Below, in pieces: positions 48,144-60,310 of a stretch of 64,000 nucleotides of DNA. Numbering within the stretch: the first letter of the stretch is position 1; each line of letters begins with the position of its first letter. The DNA lies in NCBI GenBank assembly GCA_903813345.2, contig CAIIXF020000005.1, forward strand, positions 34,229,375-34,293,374. Reading direction: 5' to 3'. A program made the position numbers and the translations under genes. A model generated the notes under the pieces. It did no database searches. It was not told the origin of the DNA and was given only the letters and a program-made list of their open reading frames with translations. This DNA is from Owenia fusiformis (taxonomy: Eukaryota > Annelida > Polychaeta > Sabellida > Oweniidae).

Positions 48144-48682
48144 GAGGAATATGGATGGCGCGGAGCAATGCTCATGTTGTCAGGAATTGGATTAAATATA
48201 TGTGTATGTGGTGTGCTAATGCACCCATTTAGAACTAATGAACCAGTGATGGAGTCTAACATATTATGTTTCAATTATCTAGTGTATCATTTTGGTATTG
48301 TTATTTGGTATTGTTTACTCATTTATCAGAATATTCTCTTTTGATGGGTATTGAAGGAAATGAAAGTTCAATGTAGGTTTCTGTACTTGGTATTACAAAT
48401 ATTGTTGGACTATTACTTTTGTTTGGAGTCATAGCACATCATCCAAAAGCTGATGTCATGCTGCTTTTTATTGGTGGACTTTTCATTTGTGGAGTAGCAA
48501 CTGTGCTACTACTTTTACTTACACAATATGAAGCATTACTCGCTTATTCTGGATTGATGGAGATTTCTATTGCAACAATGGGAGTACTTTCACTAGGAAT
48601 TGTTTGCCAGATATTAGGGCCTAATAAGCTAAATAGTTATGGTGTGTTGATGCCTTTTGTTGAAGTAAAATATATTTTGTGA
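48144..48682 (+). pseudogene. SLC16-like pseudogene, array copy 4 (5'-truncated, C-terminus deleted)
   Basis: It shares the breakpoint, the codon deletion, the frameshifting duplication and the TAG of copy 3, so one pseudogene was duplicated. Its second half does not match copy 2: it reads YGVLMPFV like copy 5. The coding part then jumps from that point straight into sequence equivalent to the 3' UTR (GTAAAATATATTTTGTGAA), which deletes the last helices and tail. Confidence 0.85.
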
Positions 48683-49646
48683 ATCATATGTAAATATAAT
48701 TATTTTATCACTATATCCCAACAAAACGTTATTCATTTTAATGATAACTGGGGTTATTGGTACTGTCAATTAACTATTAACATATATTATATTGAGTGTT
48801 ATATAAATGACCTGTCAACAAATTACAGCAAATCTGTTTCATATTTTTGTTCTTCCATGCAAAAAGTAATGCTGACCTTATAAACTGAAGCAAAGCCTAT
48901 TTATCCATACATTCGTAGCTCATTGAAATAATGCTCATAAACAACTATCTTACTAAAACATTTTTTGTCCATGGTTGCTTTAGAAAAGATATTGCTTTTA
49001 TCAATATTTTATGGTTTTTCTCAGGTCATTATGAGGTTATTAGCCGTTTTTACTTTGTTAATTTTAGAAAAGGTAAGATGGATAAAAGACCGACTGACTG
49101 ACGGATGAAGTACTTTTACAATTTCCTACTACACTGTGCTTCATTAAGCTAATAGATGCAAAAAATTAAATGCAAGTCATACTGATTCATTGTTGAATGA
49201 AAGTTTCAAAACTGAAAAACATATTCATTTGCACCACACTTGTATGCTTAATGTCACTAAATGTGCAAAGTTCATTTTTAGATAATATAGATTTCAGTTC
49301 TTATGTTTGCATCTCCAATTTAACCAAAAAATCAACATTTGAATGCCATTGAACTCCTTATCATATAACACAACATGCCAGTGCAACAGAACATATCATA
49401 TCACATAATAGCATATGTCAAGTTGTATGTACTTGTCTCATAGTTCAATCTTCATGTAAACATGGTATTCAAATTTCAGTGACATGTAATATGAGGATGA
49501 TCATAGCTAAACGGATTCTATTAGTATTTCAAAAGCTGATGCAGATTGCAAATAGTTCAATGTTATAGTATAGGACAAATAGTTTACATGTGACTGATCA
49601 AGGAAAGGCTAATAATATCAAGGTTACAAGATTGATTTTAATTGGT
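48683..49646. other. Spacer between pseudogene copy 4 and copy 5
   Basis: AT-rich; no coding sequence recognised. It holds the 5' UTR and promoter of copy 5, not resolvable by eye. Confidence 0.35.
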
Positions 49647-51756
49647 ATGAAGTCAATCATTAGCATTTCAAAAAATTCGTGGAACAAGAAAAGAGAATTC
49701 AATGCATCTAGAAATGGAATGGTGGAGGACTCGCATGAAGTTTGGCAGGTCTCAAAAGACGTTGCAAAAGAAAGAGAAGTTTCATTAAGAACTTTTAACA
49801 AAAAGGATGAAGGATATGCATGGATGATTGTGTTATGCTCTTTTATGCTCCATGTCTTCATAGCTGGAATCATCTACACAATTGGAGTGACATTTGTCAT
49901 ATTTCTAGATGCATTTAAAGCTTCTACAGGAATGACAGCTTGGGTTGGATCATTGAATAGAGCTTGTATGAATTTCATAGGTAGGTTATCACAGATTTCC
50001 ATTTAAGTTTAGCACACACAATCCAATCTGGGAGTAGGATGGCATATAAACTTAATAATAATTATTATGTTTTTAGGACCAGTGAGCAGTATGTTGACCA
50101 ACAAATATGGCAGCAGACATGTAGTTATCTTGGGTGGTGTTATATCTGCAATTGGTCTTGGAACAAGTGCATTTGCCACCAATATATACCAACTATATAT
50201 GACATATGGAATAATTGCAGGTAAGATATTGCAATTGATATGGATGGTTATGAGGAAAAAACATTATTGGTTAAAATAAGTGAGAAAATTATCAGGGCAA
50301 CGCTTTGAGTATTGAATGTAAGTACATATGTATATTAAGTTAAGTTTTGGGTTTTTATAATCAGTACATCAGCTGTATAAAAGTGTAAACTTATAACTCA
50401 GTTTTATCACCTGATCACCTCCTTACAAAACATCATATCTTACCAAGTAAATATATGTGTTACCTATAATACAACCATTAATTACAGCCTGAAGGTGTTC
50501 CTTTAATATTAAATGGCTTTAGTTCTTCCAATGATTTAATGTAGAGTAAGATCCAATATTGCGTAACTGAGGTCATTCTTTTAAAAATCCTTTTATGTTT
50601 AGATTCAGGTCAAGAATCCTTTTTTAATTATTTTCCAAAGCATTAAGCTGTATACAGATATGATTTCATTCAACTTTTAATTCAATTTCTAAAACTCAAT
50701 ACATTTTAATTTAAAATTTCCCAATTTACACACTATTCCATTTATATTTTCAAAATCCACATATTTTTTGCAGGAGGAGGCCTAGGATTAGCTTACATCC
50801 CAGCCACAATAATAATCAATGACTATTTTGCGACAAAAAGGACACTTGCATTTGGAATAGCAACATCTGGATTTGGCGTTGGCTCATTCCTATATCCTCT
50901 ACTGATTGAAGCCCTAAATGAGGAATATGGATGGCGCGGAGCTATGCTAATTTTGTCAGGAATTGGATTAAATATATGTGTATGTGGTGTGCTAATGCGC
51001 CCATTTAGTACTCATGAACTGGTGAGGGAGTCTGACAATAATGCTACAGTTTTTAATTTTGGAATTATGAAATCACTGAACTTTTCAATATTATGTTTCA
51101 ATTATCTTGTGTATCATTTTGGTATTGCAATAGTCTTTACACATTTATCAGAATACTCTCTATTGATGGGTATTGGAAGAACTGAAAGTTCAATGCTGTT
51201 TTCTGTATTTGGTATCACTAATATTGTTGGACTACTTTTGTTTGGAGTCATAGCACATCATCCAAAAGCTGATGCCATGCTGCTCTTCATTGGTGGACTT
51301 CTCATTTGTGGTGTAGCAACTGTGTTTCTACCTTTACTTACACAATATGGAGCGTTACTTGCCTATTCTGGATTAATTGGGATTTTTAGTGCAACAATGG
51401 GAGTACTTTCACCAGGAATTGTATGCCAGATATTAGGGCCTCATAACCTATCAAATGGTTATGGTGTGTTGATGCCTTTTGTTGCATTTGGGATGTTATT
51501 AGGTGGGCCTGTAGCAGGTTTTATGTATGATTCCCTTCATTCATATGATGGTTCATTTTTTGTGGGTGGTGGGGCAATTATTACAAGCGCACTTTGCATG
51601 ATTTTGCCTTATTTACGAAAAAAACAAAATCATTCAAAAAGTGACTTAGAAGGTGTTAATGACACAATACAGCCCCTTGTTGCTGAAAAATTAATAAAAA
51701 ATATGTCTAATAATAATTATGATGGCAACATTACAAGATGTTCAACGAAAATGTAA
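49647..51756 (+). CDS. SLC16-type monocarboxylate transporter-like protein, array copy 5
   Basis: Exons 49647-49980, 50077-50220 and 50774-51756; 1461 nt, 486 residues. I chose the ATG at 49647 (MKSIISISKNSWNKK); the open frame runs further upstream but has no earlier ATG there, and this start aligns with the N-terminus of copy 2. Signature DEGYAW is at 54-59. Exon 3 carries YFATKRTLAFGIATSGFGVG, then a long TM5-12 region with ITNIVGLLLFGVIAHHP. The end reads NNNYDGNITRCSTKM. The conserved exon-2 sequence has His in place of the usual Pro in GSRHVVILGG. It is probably functional; substrate unknown. Confidence 0.9.
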
Positions 51757-52179
51757 ATAAAGTAAAATATATATATATGTGAATTTCAATTTTATATCCT
51801 GTAATGTAATTATGTATTTCCCAATATCCTGAACAAACGTTATTCATAAAGATCTATAAGTTCTACATGAGTTCAATTGCACCATATAACATGAGTGGTC
51901 TTTAAACGACCAGTTCATCAATTGTACTACTGTAAATATATGCAATACGTAGTCCAACATTCACAGTTCTGGAGCTAAATTGCATAATATTTACAGTTCC
52001 CTCTGGGGTCAGTAAGCTTCAATACAGCACAAAACAATGAAACAATGAATGAAAGTAACACTCAAAATATCATTTCCTTAAAAGCAGAATCCCAATCAAT
52101 CACACAATTGTTTTGTGTTGTGTAATCTTGTAATTTTGTGTTCTGAAACTGTATAAGAGCATCTTTGACTACGCATGAA

Positions 52180-53830
52180 TTCAACAATTGGATATGCTAC
52201 ATTATGCTACATTTTTTCAAGTTCCTCAACTCCAGTTTCTAGTTTTCTTCCCGTCTCTCATATAAAACTCTTTTTATATGTCTTGCATAGAATTTTGCAA
52301 ACTACTTTTGATTTATTAGATGCTTTATGTTTATCCATGGGATGTACCACTAGCTTCCTAATAGTTGTTAAAGGCTTCATTGCACAGTCTGTGTTATAAT
52401 GTTTAAATACTCTTTTGACCAACAACAGGGTCTTTTTTATCCTTAGATTCCCTTGGTTGTGACATCCTATGTTCTACTTTGTTATTTATATGTTTAGGGT
52501 AACCACACTTGTGTGAAACATTGTGAATATGTCCAGTCTCAATAACCTTATCCACAGCTTCTGTGACAATCATACTATATCTATCTTATAGAGTTCTAAC
52601 AACTTCCATTTTGTGAATAAGGGTGTGGTGCGAATTATAGTTCAAATATTGATCAGTATATGTCTTTTTCTTAAGAACTGTCATTTTCAAGTTACCATTG
52701 TCCTTTCTGATTATCTTGCAGGATAAAAATGCAATGCTTCTCAAATCGTCAGTTTCACAAGTGCACTTTACACTATTAGCGCCATCTATCTAATTTTTAA
52801 AATGGTTTGTGAGATTGTCAACTTCATTCTTATATACAGCTTCTAAAATATCATCTACATAACAGAACCAGAAACCACTCTATGTGAATGTTGCTATAAT
52901 TGGTGATCCCATTGCAGTTCCATATTTTTGTTGTTATACAGTATGTCTCAAAAATGCAACAATTAAAAGCATTCTTATACCACAAATCCAGTGATAATTA
53001 AATCAATTTCATTTAATTTACAATGAAGCCACATGTCTCCTCTTTCCATGATATGTCATGTGTTCATATATGATCATGGACCACTGAATAATCATTGTTT
53101 CTTCGCACATGAGTGAAAATGCCGCTGTGCCAAGTTTGACACATCCTAATTCAACTGATCCATGTTATGCAGGTAATCATTATATAATTGAAGCTGAGGA
53201 TTAAGACACAAAATTTACATGACATACATATCAGACTTAGTTCTTCTAAGAAAACATGATTTCACTTAATGTATTAATCATTATCCATGATAGTCTAGTA
53301 ACGGCACATTACACATATGGAAAAAAAGAAGTGGCATTATTAAAACAGTTAAGTCAGTTAAAGTCACTATCATTCTTTGTTATCTTATGAATGATTACTC
53401 ATGCAAACTACATTCTATGTCCATCATTTATCTGCAAGTCGATATTGGCTCATCTCTTCATGTCACGCTAAGCTTTTTGAATCATTTGTTGGTTCTGGCA
53501 GAGAGCAGCAACCTCATTGGTGATTCTCTGTATTAGTGTACCATGTCTAAAACTTGGTCCAGAGCAGATTTTGGACCATTGTGCAAAAGGAATAATTATT
53601 CGTTGGTCAGAGGTCACATATGAATAAATGACATCATTGCAAAGAAGAGACACATGGCTTCGTGGTTAACTATATGGAATCAATGTAGGTATCACTGGAT
53701 TTGTGATTTTTCAATGTTTTTGTTTGTTGCCTTTTTATTGAGATACACTGTGCAGAGAAACTAAAGTATGTAGTTATTGTAATGAACTCCAGCATATGAA
53801 TAATATTCTTTGGAGGCATCCTAGTCATTT
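52180..53830 (-). mobile_element. Penelope-like retroelement fragment, broken, with an inserted TIR element
   Basis: Read on the minus strand, several degenerate frames give Penelope-type hallmarks in the right order. At about 53760-53830 there is MLEFITITTYFSF. At about 52875-52935 comes KYGTAMGSPIIATF (RT motif before the active site) and FCYVDDIL (YVDD active site). About 52680 reads AFLSCKIIRKDNGNLKMTV, then TDQYLNYNSHHTLIHK and VVRTL. At about 52220-52290 VVCKILCKTYKKSFI is followed, after a stop, by ETGRKLETG, as in the GIY-YIG nuclease module. Stops and frameshifts show it is dead. A separate inverted-repeat element (52939-53750) splits it between TYFSF and KYGTAMGSP. Confidence 0.75.
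52939..53750. mobile_element. TIR element inserted in the Penelope-like fragment
   Basis: The ends are inverted repeats: CAGTATGTCTCAA and CACAAATCCAGTGATA on the left, TATCACTGGATTTGTG and TTGAGATACACTG on the right. Sequences of the broken reverse transcriptase continue on both sides. An open frame of about 60 codons inside (53468-53653, minus) has no family I recognise. A TA lies before the left end but not after the right end, so assignment to Tc1/mariner is only tentative. Confidence 0.6.
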
Positions 53831-54044
53831 TGCTTTAAGAGGCTCTATGCCATAGGATAGCACAATCAAGACACCTCTGGACTTTTTTGCATATTGAGTT
53901 TCATCACATATTCACCCATATACTTAAATAGAAAAAGTCCTGAATCCCCCTCTTTAGTGTAAATTAATTCAATCTGAAGTTTGAATATACCAGGAAAGCC
54001 CTCCTGTCATTTCATTGGTCGTTAAATTTGAGCCATGAACCTGA

Positions 54045-54224
54045 TTGGGCCCCTAAAACCAAAAAGTGGGCCCAATTTCTTCAAATTTGGCCTAAAATTA
54101 AAAATAAGGCCTTAGATGGCCCATTTATGACCAAAGGGGCCCACTTTTTGCAGCCTTAAAGACTTTAAGCTCAAAATCTTTTTGGGCCCAATTTTTTTTT
54201 CTGGGCCCACCCCAGATCCGCCAG
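54045..54224. mobile_element. 5'-truncated copy of a GGGCCC-rich short TIR element
   Basis: Matches the element at 1416-1718 (GGGCCCCTAAAACC, AAAGTGGGCCCAA, GGCCTAAAAT) and ends with the same CAGATCCGCCAG terminus. The 5' end is missing. It abuts transporter exon-3 sequence, so it was inserted in or recombined with an old transporter copy. Confidence 0.7.
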
Positions 54225-54400
54225 TGATTTCTATATCCTCTACTAATTGAGGCCCTAAATGAGGAATATGGATTACGCGGAGATATGCTAATTTTGTCAG
54301 GGATCAGATTAAATACATGTGTATGTGGTGTGCTCAAGAATCCCTTTGGAACTAATGCACTGATGATGGAGTCTGCCAAAAATAAGGAGAGTATTTAATT
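54225..54400 (+). pseudogene. SLC16-like pseudogene fragment, array copy 6
   Basis: About 175 bp of exon 3, beginning at the TTTCTATATCCTCTACTAATTG region (residues LYPLLIEALNEEYG in the intact copies). Damaged by substitutions (GLRGDMLILSG), a changed LKNPFGT and a frame break near 54385. Nothing of exons 1 and 2 remains. The 3' flank that follows is homologous to that of copy 7. Confidence 0.8.
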
Positions 54401-54433
54401 TTGGAAAATTGAATATTTCAGCTCATTATTATT

Positions 54434-54715
54434 CGTGTACAATATGACTACAAACAGCAAGCCTCAATATATCAAACACAGTTTGAATATGAGAAGCTGT
54501 TCACTGCATGAATGTATGCATTTATGTGGGTACGATTATTAATGGAAGTGAATTTCCTGGCATAGCTGAAGGCCACATACTTTTCTACATTTTCGAAATA
54601 GGCAATTATCCAATAATTCTACTCTAAATAACTTGATATCCAGCATCTTCAAAGTATTGGTAACTGTAAATTGCAACTTCAATGATGAAACATGTAGTTC
54701 TGACTAATGTAATCA
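54434..54715 (+). repeat. 3' flank of copy 6, homologous to 58504-58750
   Basis: Shares long diverged stretches with the 3' flank of copy 7, for example AACAGCAAGCCTCAATA, CTTCAAAGTATTGG/CTACAAAGTATTGG and CAATGATGAAAC. This shows that copies 6 and 7 come from duplication of a unit that included downstream DNA. Confidence 0.7.
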
Positions 54716-55505
54716 TGCCATATCCACCAATATTGCCTGATTACCCTGATACCTTCCTTACCTCGTTTTGACATTTCTTCAATAACCAATACAATATCAT
54801 ACCTGGTATTTTCCAAAGTTATACCATATACACCATTCCTACTTGTACAAAGTATATACTAGTATACCTTAGATGAAGAAAGGTTCTTCAAAATATGAGA
54901 TAGTTACAGAAGGATTATAAATCCAAGTACAGATACTTTGATAGAATACTGAACAACAGGCTGTGATGCATGTTTTTTTAATTACTTTGAATCAAGTAAG
55001 AATTGAGATTTCATCAAAATTATTATATTTTTTCAAACTACGTTTAGATATTTCACAACTCTATTACATGTAAAAAAGAATGCATTTCCCTGTACATCTA
55101 TATGATGGATAAATTAACCAAAGAATACGTCACAAAATGAACATGCCAGCGTAAAAAATGGAATACAAAATTATTAAAAAATTAGACTCAAATGTAAAGT
55201 CTGAAATTTACAAAAACCAAATTCATTCAAATCATCAAAGCAAAAACATATAGCACAGGAGTCATGGTTATTGACTTCCTTCAGTGTTCACTGAACCCAC
55301 TAACAATAGAATTTACAATAAGTAACAATGTTTCGCCAACAACAACGGGAGGTCATATCAGTTTTTATGATGTCACATTTTGGCAGCTGTACCTTTTCTG
55401 TATACCTGTATAATATTTAAGATTGTATAGTGGTCGCTGTAACAAGTCAAAATATAATTCTCAACCAGAATTACCAATTGCAAAGGGAAAATTAGTCAAA
55501 AAGAG
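54716..55505. other. Upstream region of transporter copy 7
   Basis: From about 55158 to the start codon it is repeated before copy 8 (60919-61095 and 62100-62201): shared TTTACAAAAACCAAATTC, ACATATAGCACAGGAGTC and TTGGCAGCTGTACC. It therefore holds the promoter common to copies 7 and 8, including a CAGCTG E-box at 55384-55389. Confidence 0.5.
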
Positions 55506-58042
55506 ATGAAAATGGAGTGGAATAGCTCAACTGATCAAGTTTCTAATAAATTATTGGATGAAAAAGGTGAAAACGCTGTAGCATGGAAAAGAAACCCTGG
55601 GCAAAAAAATGAATTTCCAAATGAACTTTGCAGCAGTGAATACAAAGACATTTCAGTTTCTTCTGCAAATGAGAAGGATGAAGGGTATGCATGGTTGATT
55701 GTGTTATGCTCCTTTATGATCCATGTCTTCATAGCTGGAATTGCCTACACAATTGGAGTGACATTTGTCATATTTCTAGATACATTTAAAGCCTCTAAGG
55801 GAGTGACAGCTTGGGTTGGAACTATTTGCAGGAGCAGTTATTCTTTCACAGGTAAATCATTTTCATTACAGCACTCTGACATAAGGCTGATTTTTGAATG
55901 CCCACAGTGCAAGTCAATTACCTAATATTTATATGAGTTTCTCCCGGGTATTACAAAAAAGTTCAATAGGCCCTGCGGAGTGAATAACATGGTCGCACAT
56001 TTTCAACAAAAACAGCTCATCCAAGCACACTAACACCGCTTTATTCCCCTGTGACAATCTTGTCAATCACACTTTCGTTGCCTTGTCCCTGATGCACCAC
56101 AGGAGTTCTACTGCAATAAACCAAGGCGTCTTTCAAAAGAAGTATGTGAATTTAGGTGCACTTGGATGAGCTGTTTTTGTTGAAAAGGTGTGACCATGTA
56201 ATTTGCTCCGTTGGACTTGTTCTTTTTCGTGATACCAAAGGAAAAATCTCATTAAATATTACACAACTGACTTGCGCCACCGGCAGTTCAAAACACAGCC
56301 TAAATACTATCAATGAATTAGTTCCAGGAGAATGCACAATATTTGAATACAGAAACAAGCTTACTAGCATGCATCAATTTGTTTTTTAGCACCAGTAGGC
56401 AGTATGTTGACTAACAAATATGGCAGCAGGCCTGTGGTTATCTTGGGTGGTGTTATATCTGCAATTGGTCTTGGAACAAGTGTGTTTTCAACTAATATAT
56501 ACCACCTGTATATCACATTTGGAATAATTACAGGTAAGGAACTGTGATTGGTTGCAAGGAAAACAAGGGTTGAAATTCAAGATATGATTTTGTCTCACCC
56601 CTCCCTTCCCTTTGAAAGTTCTTGTGACACCCATTAGTTCACTGGGTGCTTTGGATAATACTGTCAATTTAAATCACATATCTAGCATCTTCTTTCAAAA
56701 TCAAAGAGCTTTGGCGAAACAAAGTGCAATACGGATGGATGGAGTGATGGATTTTATCTCGTAGTAACCTACCAATTAGGCCACACTAATGTAGCTGTGT
56801 GTAAACTTATGTGAGAGATAAATCTTCTACTCAGAATTGTCACTTGCAAGCACTCATTTGTCATATTCAGTTTTTAAATACTCTGTAGTTGAATTAAGTC
56901 AAATCCTATATGAGACCATATCACCTTATCACATACCCCATGGGGAGTTCCATATTTATGTGTGTGTGTAGGCATCATGGGGGTAAATTCCCTGGTGTAT
57001 CGAGGGGCCATATACGTTTTATAACAGGTTTGAATGGACAAATGAAATAATGGTAATGCACAACCCAAGTGCCAATGATTTTACCATGTATGTTTTCTAT
57101 TACATTTTTGCAGGAGGGGGCCTAGGAATAGCTCATGTTCCAGCCAATACAATTATCAATGACTATTTTGAAGCCAAGAAGACAATTGCGTTTGGAATAG
57201 CAAAGGCTGGACTTGGCATAGGTTCATTCCTATATCCTCTACTGATTGAAGCCCTAAATGAGGAATATAGATGGCGTGGAACTATGCTTATTTTGTCAGG
57301 GATCGGATTAAATATCTGTGTATGTGGTATGCTAATGCGCCCATTTAGAACTAAAGAACTAATGATGGAGACAGACAAAAATGAAGCAGTATTCAATTTG
57401 GGAATATTGAAATCATTCAACTTTTTAATATTATGTTTCCATTTTCTAGTGTTTTATTTTGGTTTTTCAATTATTTTTACTCATTTATCAGAATATTCTC
57501 TTTTGATGGGTATTGGAGGAAGTGAAAGTGCAATGTTGTTTTCTGTACTTGGTATCACTAATATTGTTGGACTACTTTTGTTTGGAGTCATAGCACATCA
57601 CCCAAAGGCAGATGCCATGCTGCTCTACATTGGTGGTCCTATTGTGTGTGGTGTAGCAACGATGTTACTACCTTTGCTTACACAATATGGACAATTACTT
57701 GCTTATTCTGGATTGATAGGACTTTGTAGTGCAACAGCTGAAGTACTTTCACCAACAATAATTTGTCAGATCTTAGGGCCCAATGAACTACCAAATGGTT
57801 ATGGTGCAACATTGGCATGTGCTGCATTTGGGATGTTATTAGGTGGACCTGTAGCAGGTTTCATGTATGATTCACTTCATTCATACAATGCCTCATTCTT
57901 TGTGGGTGGTGGGGCAATTATTACAAGCGCACTTTGCATGGTTGTGCCTTATTTACGCTTGAGAAAAAAACATTCACATCGTGCCCTTGAGGCTGTTATT
58001 GAGAAACTGCAACCTCTTATGGATGACACACTAAAGATGTAA
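55506..58042 (+). CDS. SLC16-type monocarboxylate transporter-like protein, array copy 7
   Basis: Exons 55506-55851, 56390-56533 and 57114-58042; 1419 nt, 472 residues. N-terminus MKMEWNSSTDQVSNKLLDEK; signature DEGYAW at 58-63; exon 2 VGSMLTNKYGSRPVVILGG; exon 3 GGGLGIAHVPANTIINDYF followed by the family loop, here KKTIAFGIAKAGLGIG instead of KRTLAFGIATSGFGVG. The TM8-like segment has ITNIVGLLLFGVIAHHP. The C-tail is short (EKLQPLMDDTLKM). Promoter region, exon 1, intron 1 and exon 2 are repeated in copy 8. A polyadenylation hexamer follows at 58060-58065. Confidence 0.9.
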
Positions 58043-58059
58043 TTTATAAACTTTATTGC

Positions 58060-58065
58060 AATAAA
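58060..58065 (+). terminator. Polyadenylation signal of transporter copy 7
   Basis: AATAAA only 18 bp after the stop codon, within TTTATTGCAATAAATC. A very short 3' UTR is implied if it is used. Confidence 0.5.
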
Positions 58066-59570
58066 TCAATTTGTAATCATGGAGCAACATACATTTATAT
58101 TAATAAAGCATATACAATAGACAAAAAATCATCAATTGATGTATTCCTCAACTGAATAAAAAGTAAAACATGGAAGTTTTTAATGATTGATATAATTTCC
58201 TAATCAAGCATTTTACTATGCAACTAAAGTATCAAAACAGTCATATAACAATATGTGAACACGTAATTCATTCTTTTGAGTTGAAAAAGTCCATATTTTG
58301 CCATATTTGGACCATTATCACCAGTGTAAAATTATCATAATATCACACTATATAGAAAAACATGAGCAAATGTCCACAAATTCTGAAAATATATAGCACT
58401 GAGTTTTGAATAAAAAGAGTTGATAGTTATATGGGTATATCGGTGTGTTATCATTGCATCATAATAATTATTTTGCCATATGTATGTGCCATATGCCATG
58501 TGTATTCATGTACAATATTACTTCAAACAGCAAGCCTCAATACACAAGACAATCCTTGAATATGACAACAGGGATCTATCATATGTAGGTAGTAATATTT
58601 ATGGAAGTAAATTTCCTGACAAAGCTGAGGGCCAAATACTTTTCGACACTTTTGAAATGGGTCATTATCCTTTACATATTATACTAAGTTGATACTAAGC
58701 ATCTACAAAGTATTGGTGACTGTAAATTTCAACCTCAATGATGAAACTTGTGACGCTACATCTGCATTGAAGAACACAACACCATTTTGACTTACCTGAT
58801 GCTCAAATCTTGTGTTTAATGAAGGACCCACGGTCCTGTGCTCACACAGTTTGGAACCTTCAGAGGAATGTATATCCTGACTTTCAAACACAAATACTTG
58901 ATTTGGATTTGTAGTCTTGAACTTTGAGAAACCTAGATAGCACAGTTGTGTGACCTAGTTTGATGACCTTTGACCTTGAAAATTTTACTAATTCAGTACA
59001 TGAGAAAGTTTCCTGAAAATGACTAAGTCCTACTTTTTGTCAAATTTTATAGAGTAAACACCAAAAACTGTAATTCCAAGAGCTTTGAAATCTTCAGAGG
59101 GCATAAGGTGCATATACAGCAACTACTAAAAGTTGTTTAAAAGTTCTACTTCAACAGAGTGTCTAGTATTTACAGAAAATTTGACTTTTTGACGTAAAAA
59201 TCCGCAATTTCTCAGAAACCGGGCGAACTTGGGAAATGGCCATGATAGGTCAAATAGGCATTATGGATATGCATAAAATGAATGTGGATATGACTCAATC
59301 CGAATAGCAGTTTTAATTTGTGCGGCCAATGTTGACGGACGGACGGATGGACCAACAGATGGACGGACGGACCTACGGACTGACAAACGGACGCCTGGTC
59401 GATCCCATAGGCTCACCAAAATGGATTTGACAGCATTCTTTAACAAGATAATAAATTGTTCATTTCTCAAAAACAAATTAAAGTTCATAATGATTCACAA
59501 ATTCATCTAAAATGTTTTCATTTCTCAAAACGTTCATGATTCTCGTCATTTAAGATAATAAAAACTAGAC
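58066..59570. other. 3' flank of copy 7 and ACGGACGG-type repeat
   Basis: 58504-58750 matches the flank of fragment copy 6. 59330-59400 is a GGACGGACGGA-rich tract ending GGTCGATCCCATAGGCTC; a related tract lies at 60185-60300. No gene seen. Confidence 0.45.
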
Positions 59571-59619
59571 AACAGCAACGCCAAAGCGTAGCAAAACCCA
59601 TCGAACAGCCATGGCTGGC

Positions 59620-60310
59620 ATTTTTACAAACGAGTATACAGCAAAAATGGCAGCCATTTTTCAAAATGGCCACCCTCTACCAAAAGTGTCATTAGACAGT
59701 GTGCCATGCTTTATAGTATTCACATACTAAATATGAACAAAATAGCTCCACTACTTTTACTATAGTAAAATATGGTAAAATGGTAGCCATTTTTCAAAAT
59801 GGCCACCTTCTACCAAAAGTGTGTGCCATGCTTATAGAATTCACATACCAAATATGAACAAAATCAAACCACTTCTTTTCGAGTTACAGCAAAAATCGTA
59901 AAATAATGAGTAAAGGCCGCCATTTTTCAAGATGGCTATCATGTGCTTCTTAAATATCTACATTTCTAGCTTTATAATTATATAATTATAATCCTATATA
60001 ATTTTTCTACATTTAAAACATATTGCTATTACAGTTTTACATATTGCACCTAAACTACTGTAAAATTGGCACTAAAATAGCCACCATTTTTTAAAGAGCG
60101 GCCATTTCGAAAATCGGCTTTCGAGCAGAACTTTTACCTCCATAGGGTATATGTGTACAAAATATGAACAAAATCAGGCCAACGGTATTTGAGTTATTGC
60201 CTGGACGGATGGACGGACGTACGTACAGATGTACGGACAGACATACGGACAGATGGACGAAGGCGTTCCCTATATCCCTCTGAACTTTGTTCGATGGGAT
60301 AAAAAACAGC
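59620..60310. repeat. Repeats of AAATGGC(A/C)GCCATTTT with a GGACGG tail
   Basis: Several near-palindromic AATGGCAGCCATTTTTC blocks followed by ACCAAAAGTGT and AATATGAACAAAAT, ending in the GGACGGATGGACGG tract and CCCTCTGAACTTTGTTCG. Related ATGGTGGCCATTTT blocks fill intron 1 of copy 1 (40260-40700). Probably a dispersed element with a simple-repeat tail. Confidence 0.55.

Noticed and set aside
49590-49646. Upstream extension of transporter copy 5 exon 1
   Set aside because: Open but begins at GTG; the first ATG at 49647 aligns with the start of copy 2.
41946-57420. Minus-strand frames opposite the transporter exons
   Set aside because: Antisense shadows of conserved coding sequence, repeated in each copy.
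59261-59488. Minus-strand frame with RRSVRPSVGPSVRPS repeats
   Set aside because: Translation of the GGACGG simple repeat.
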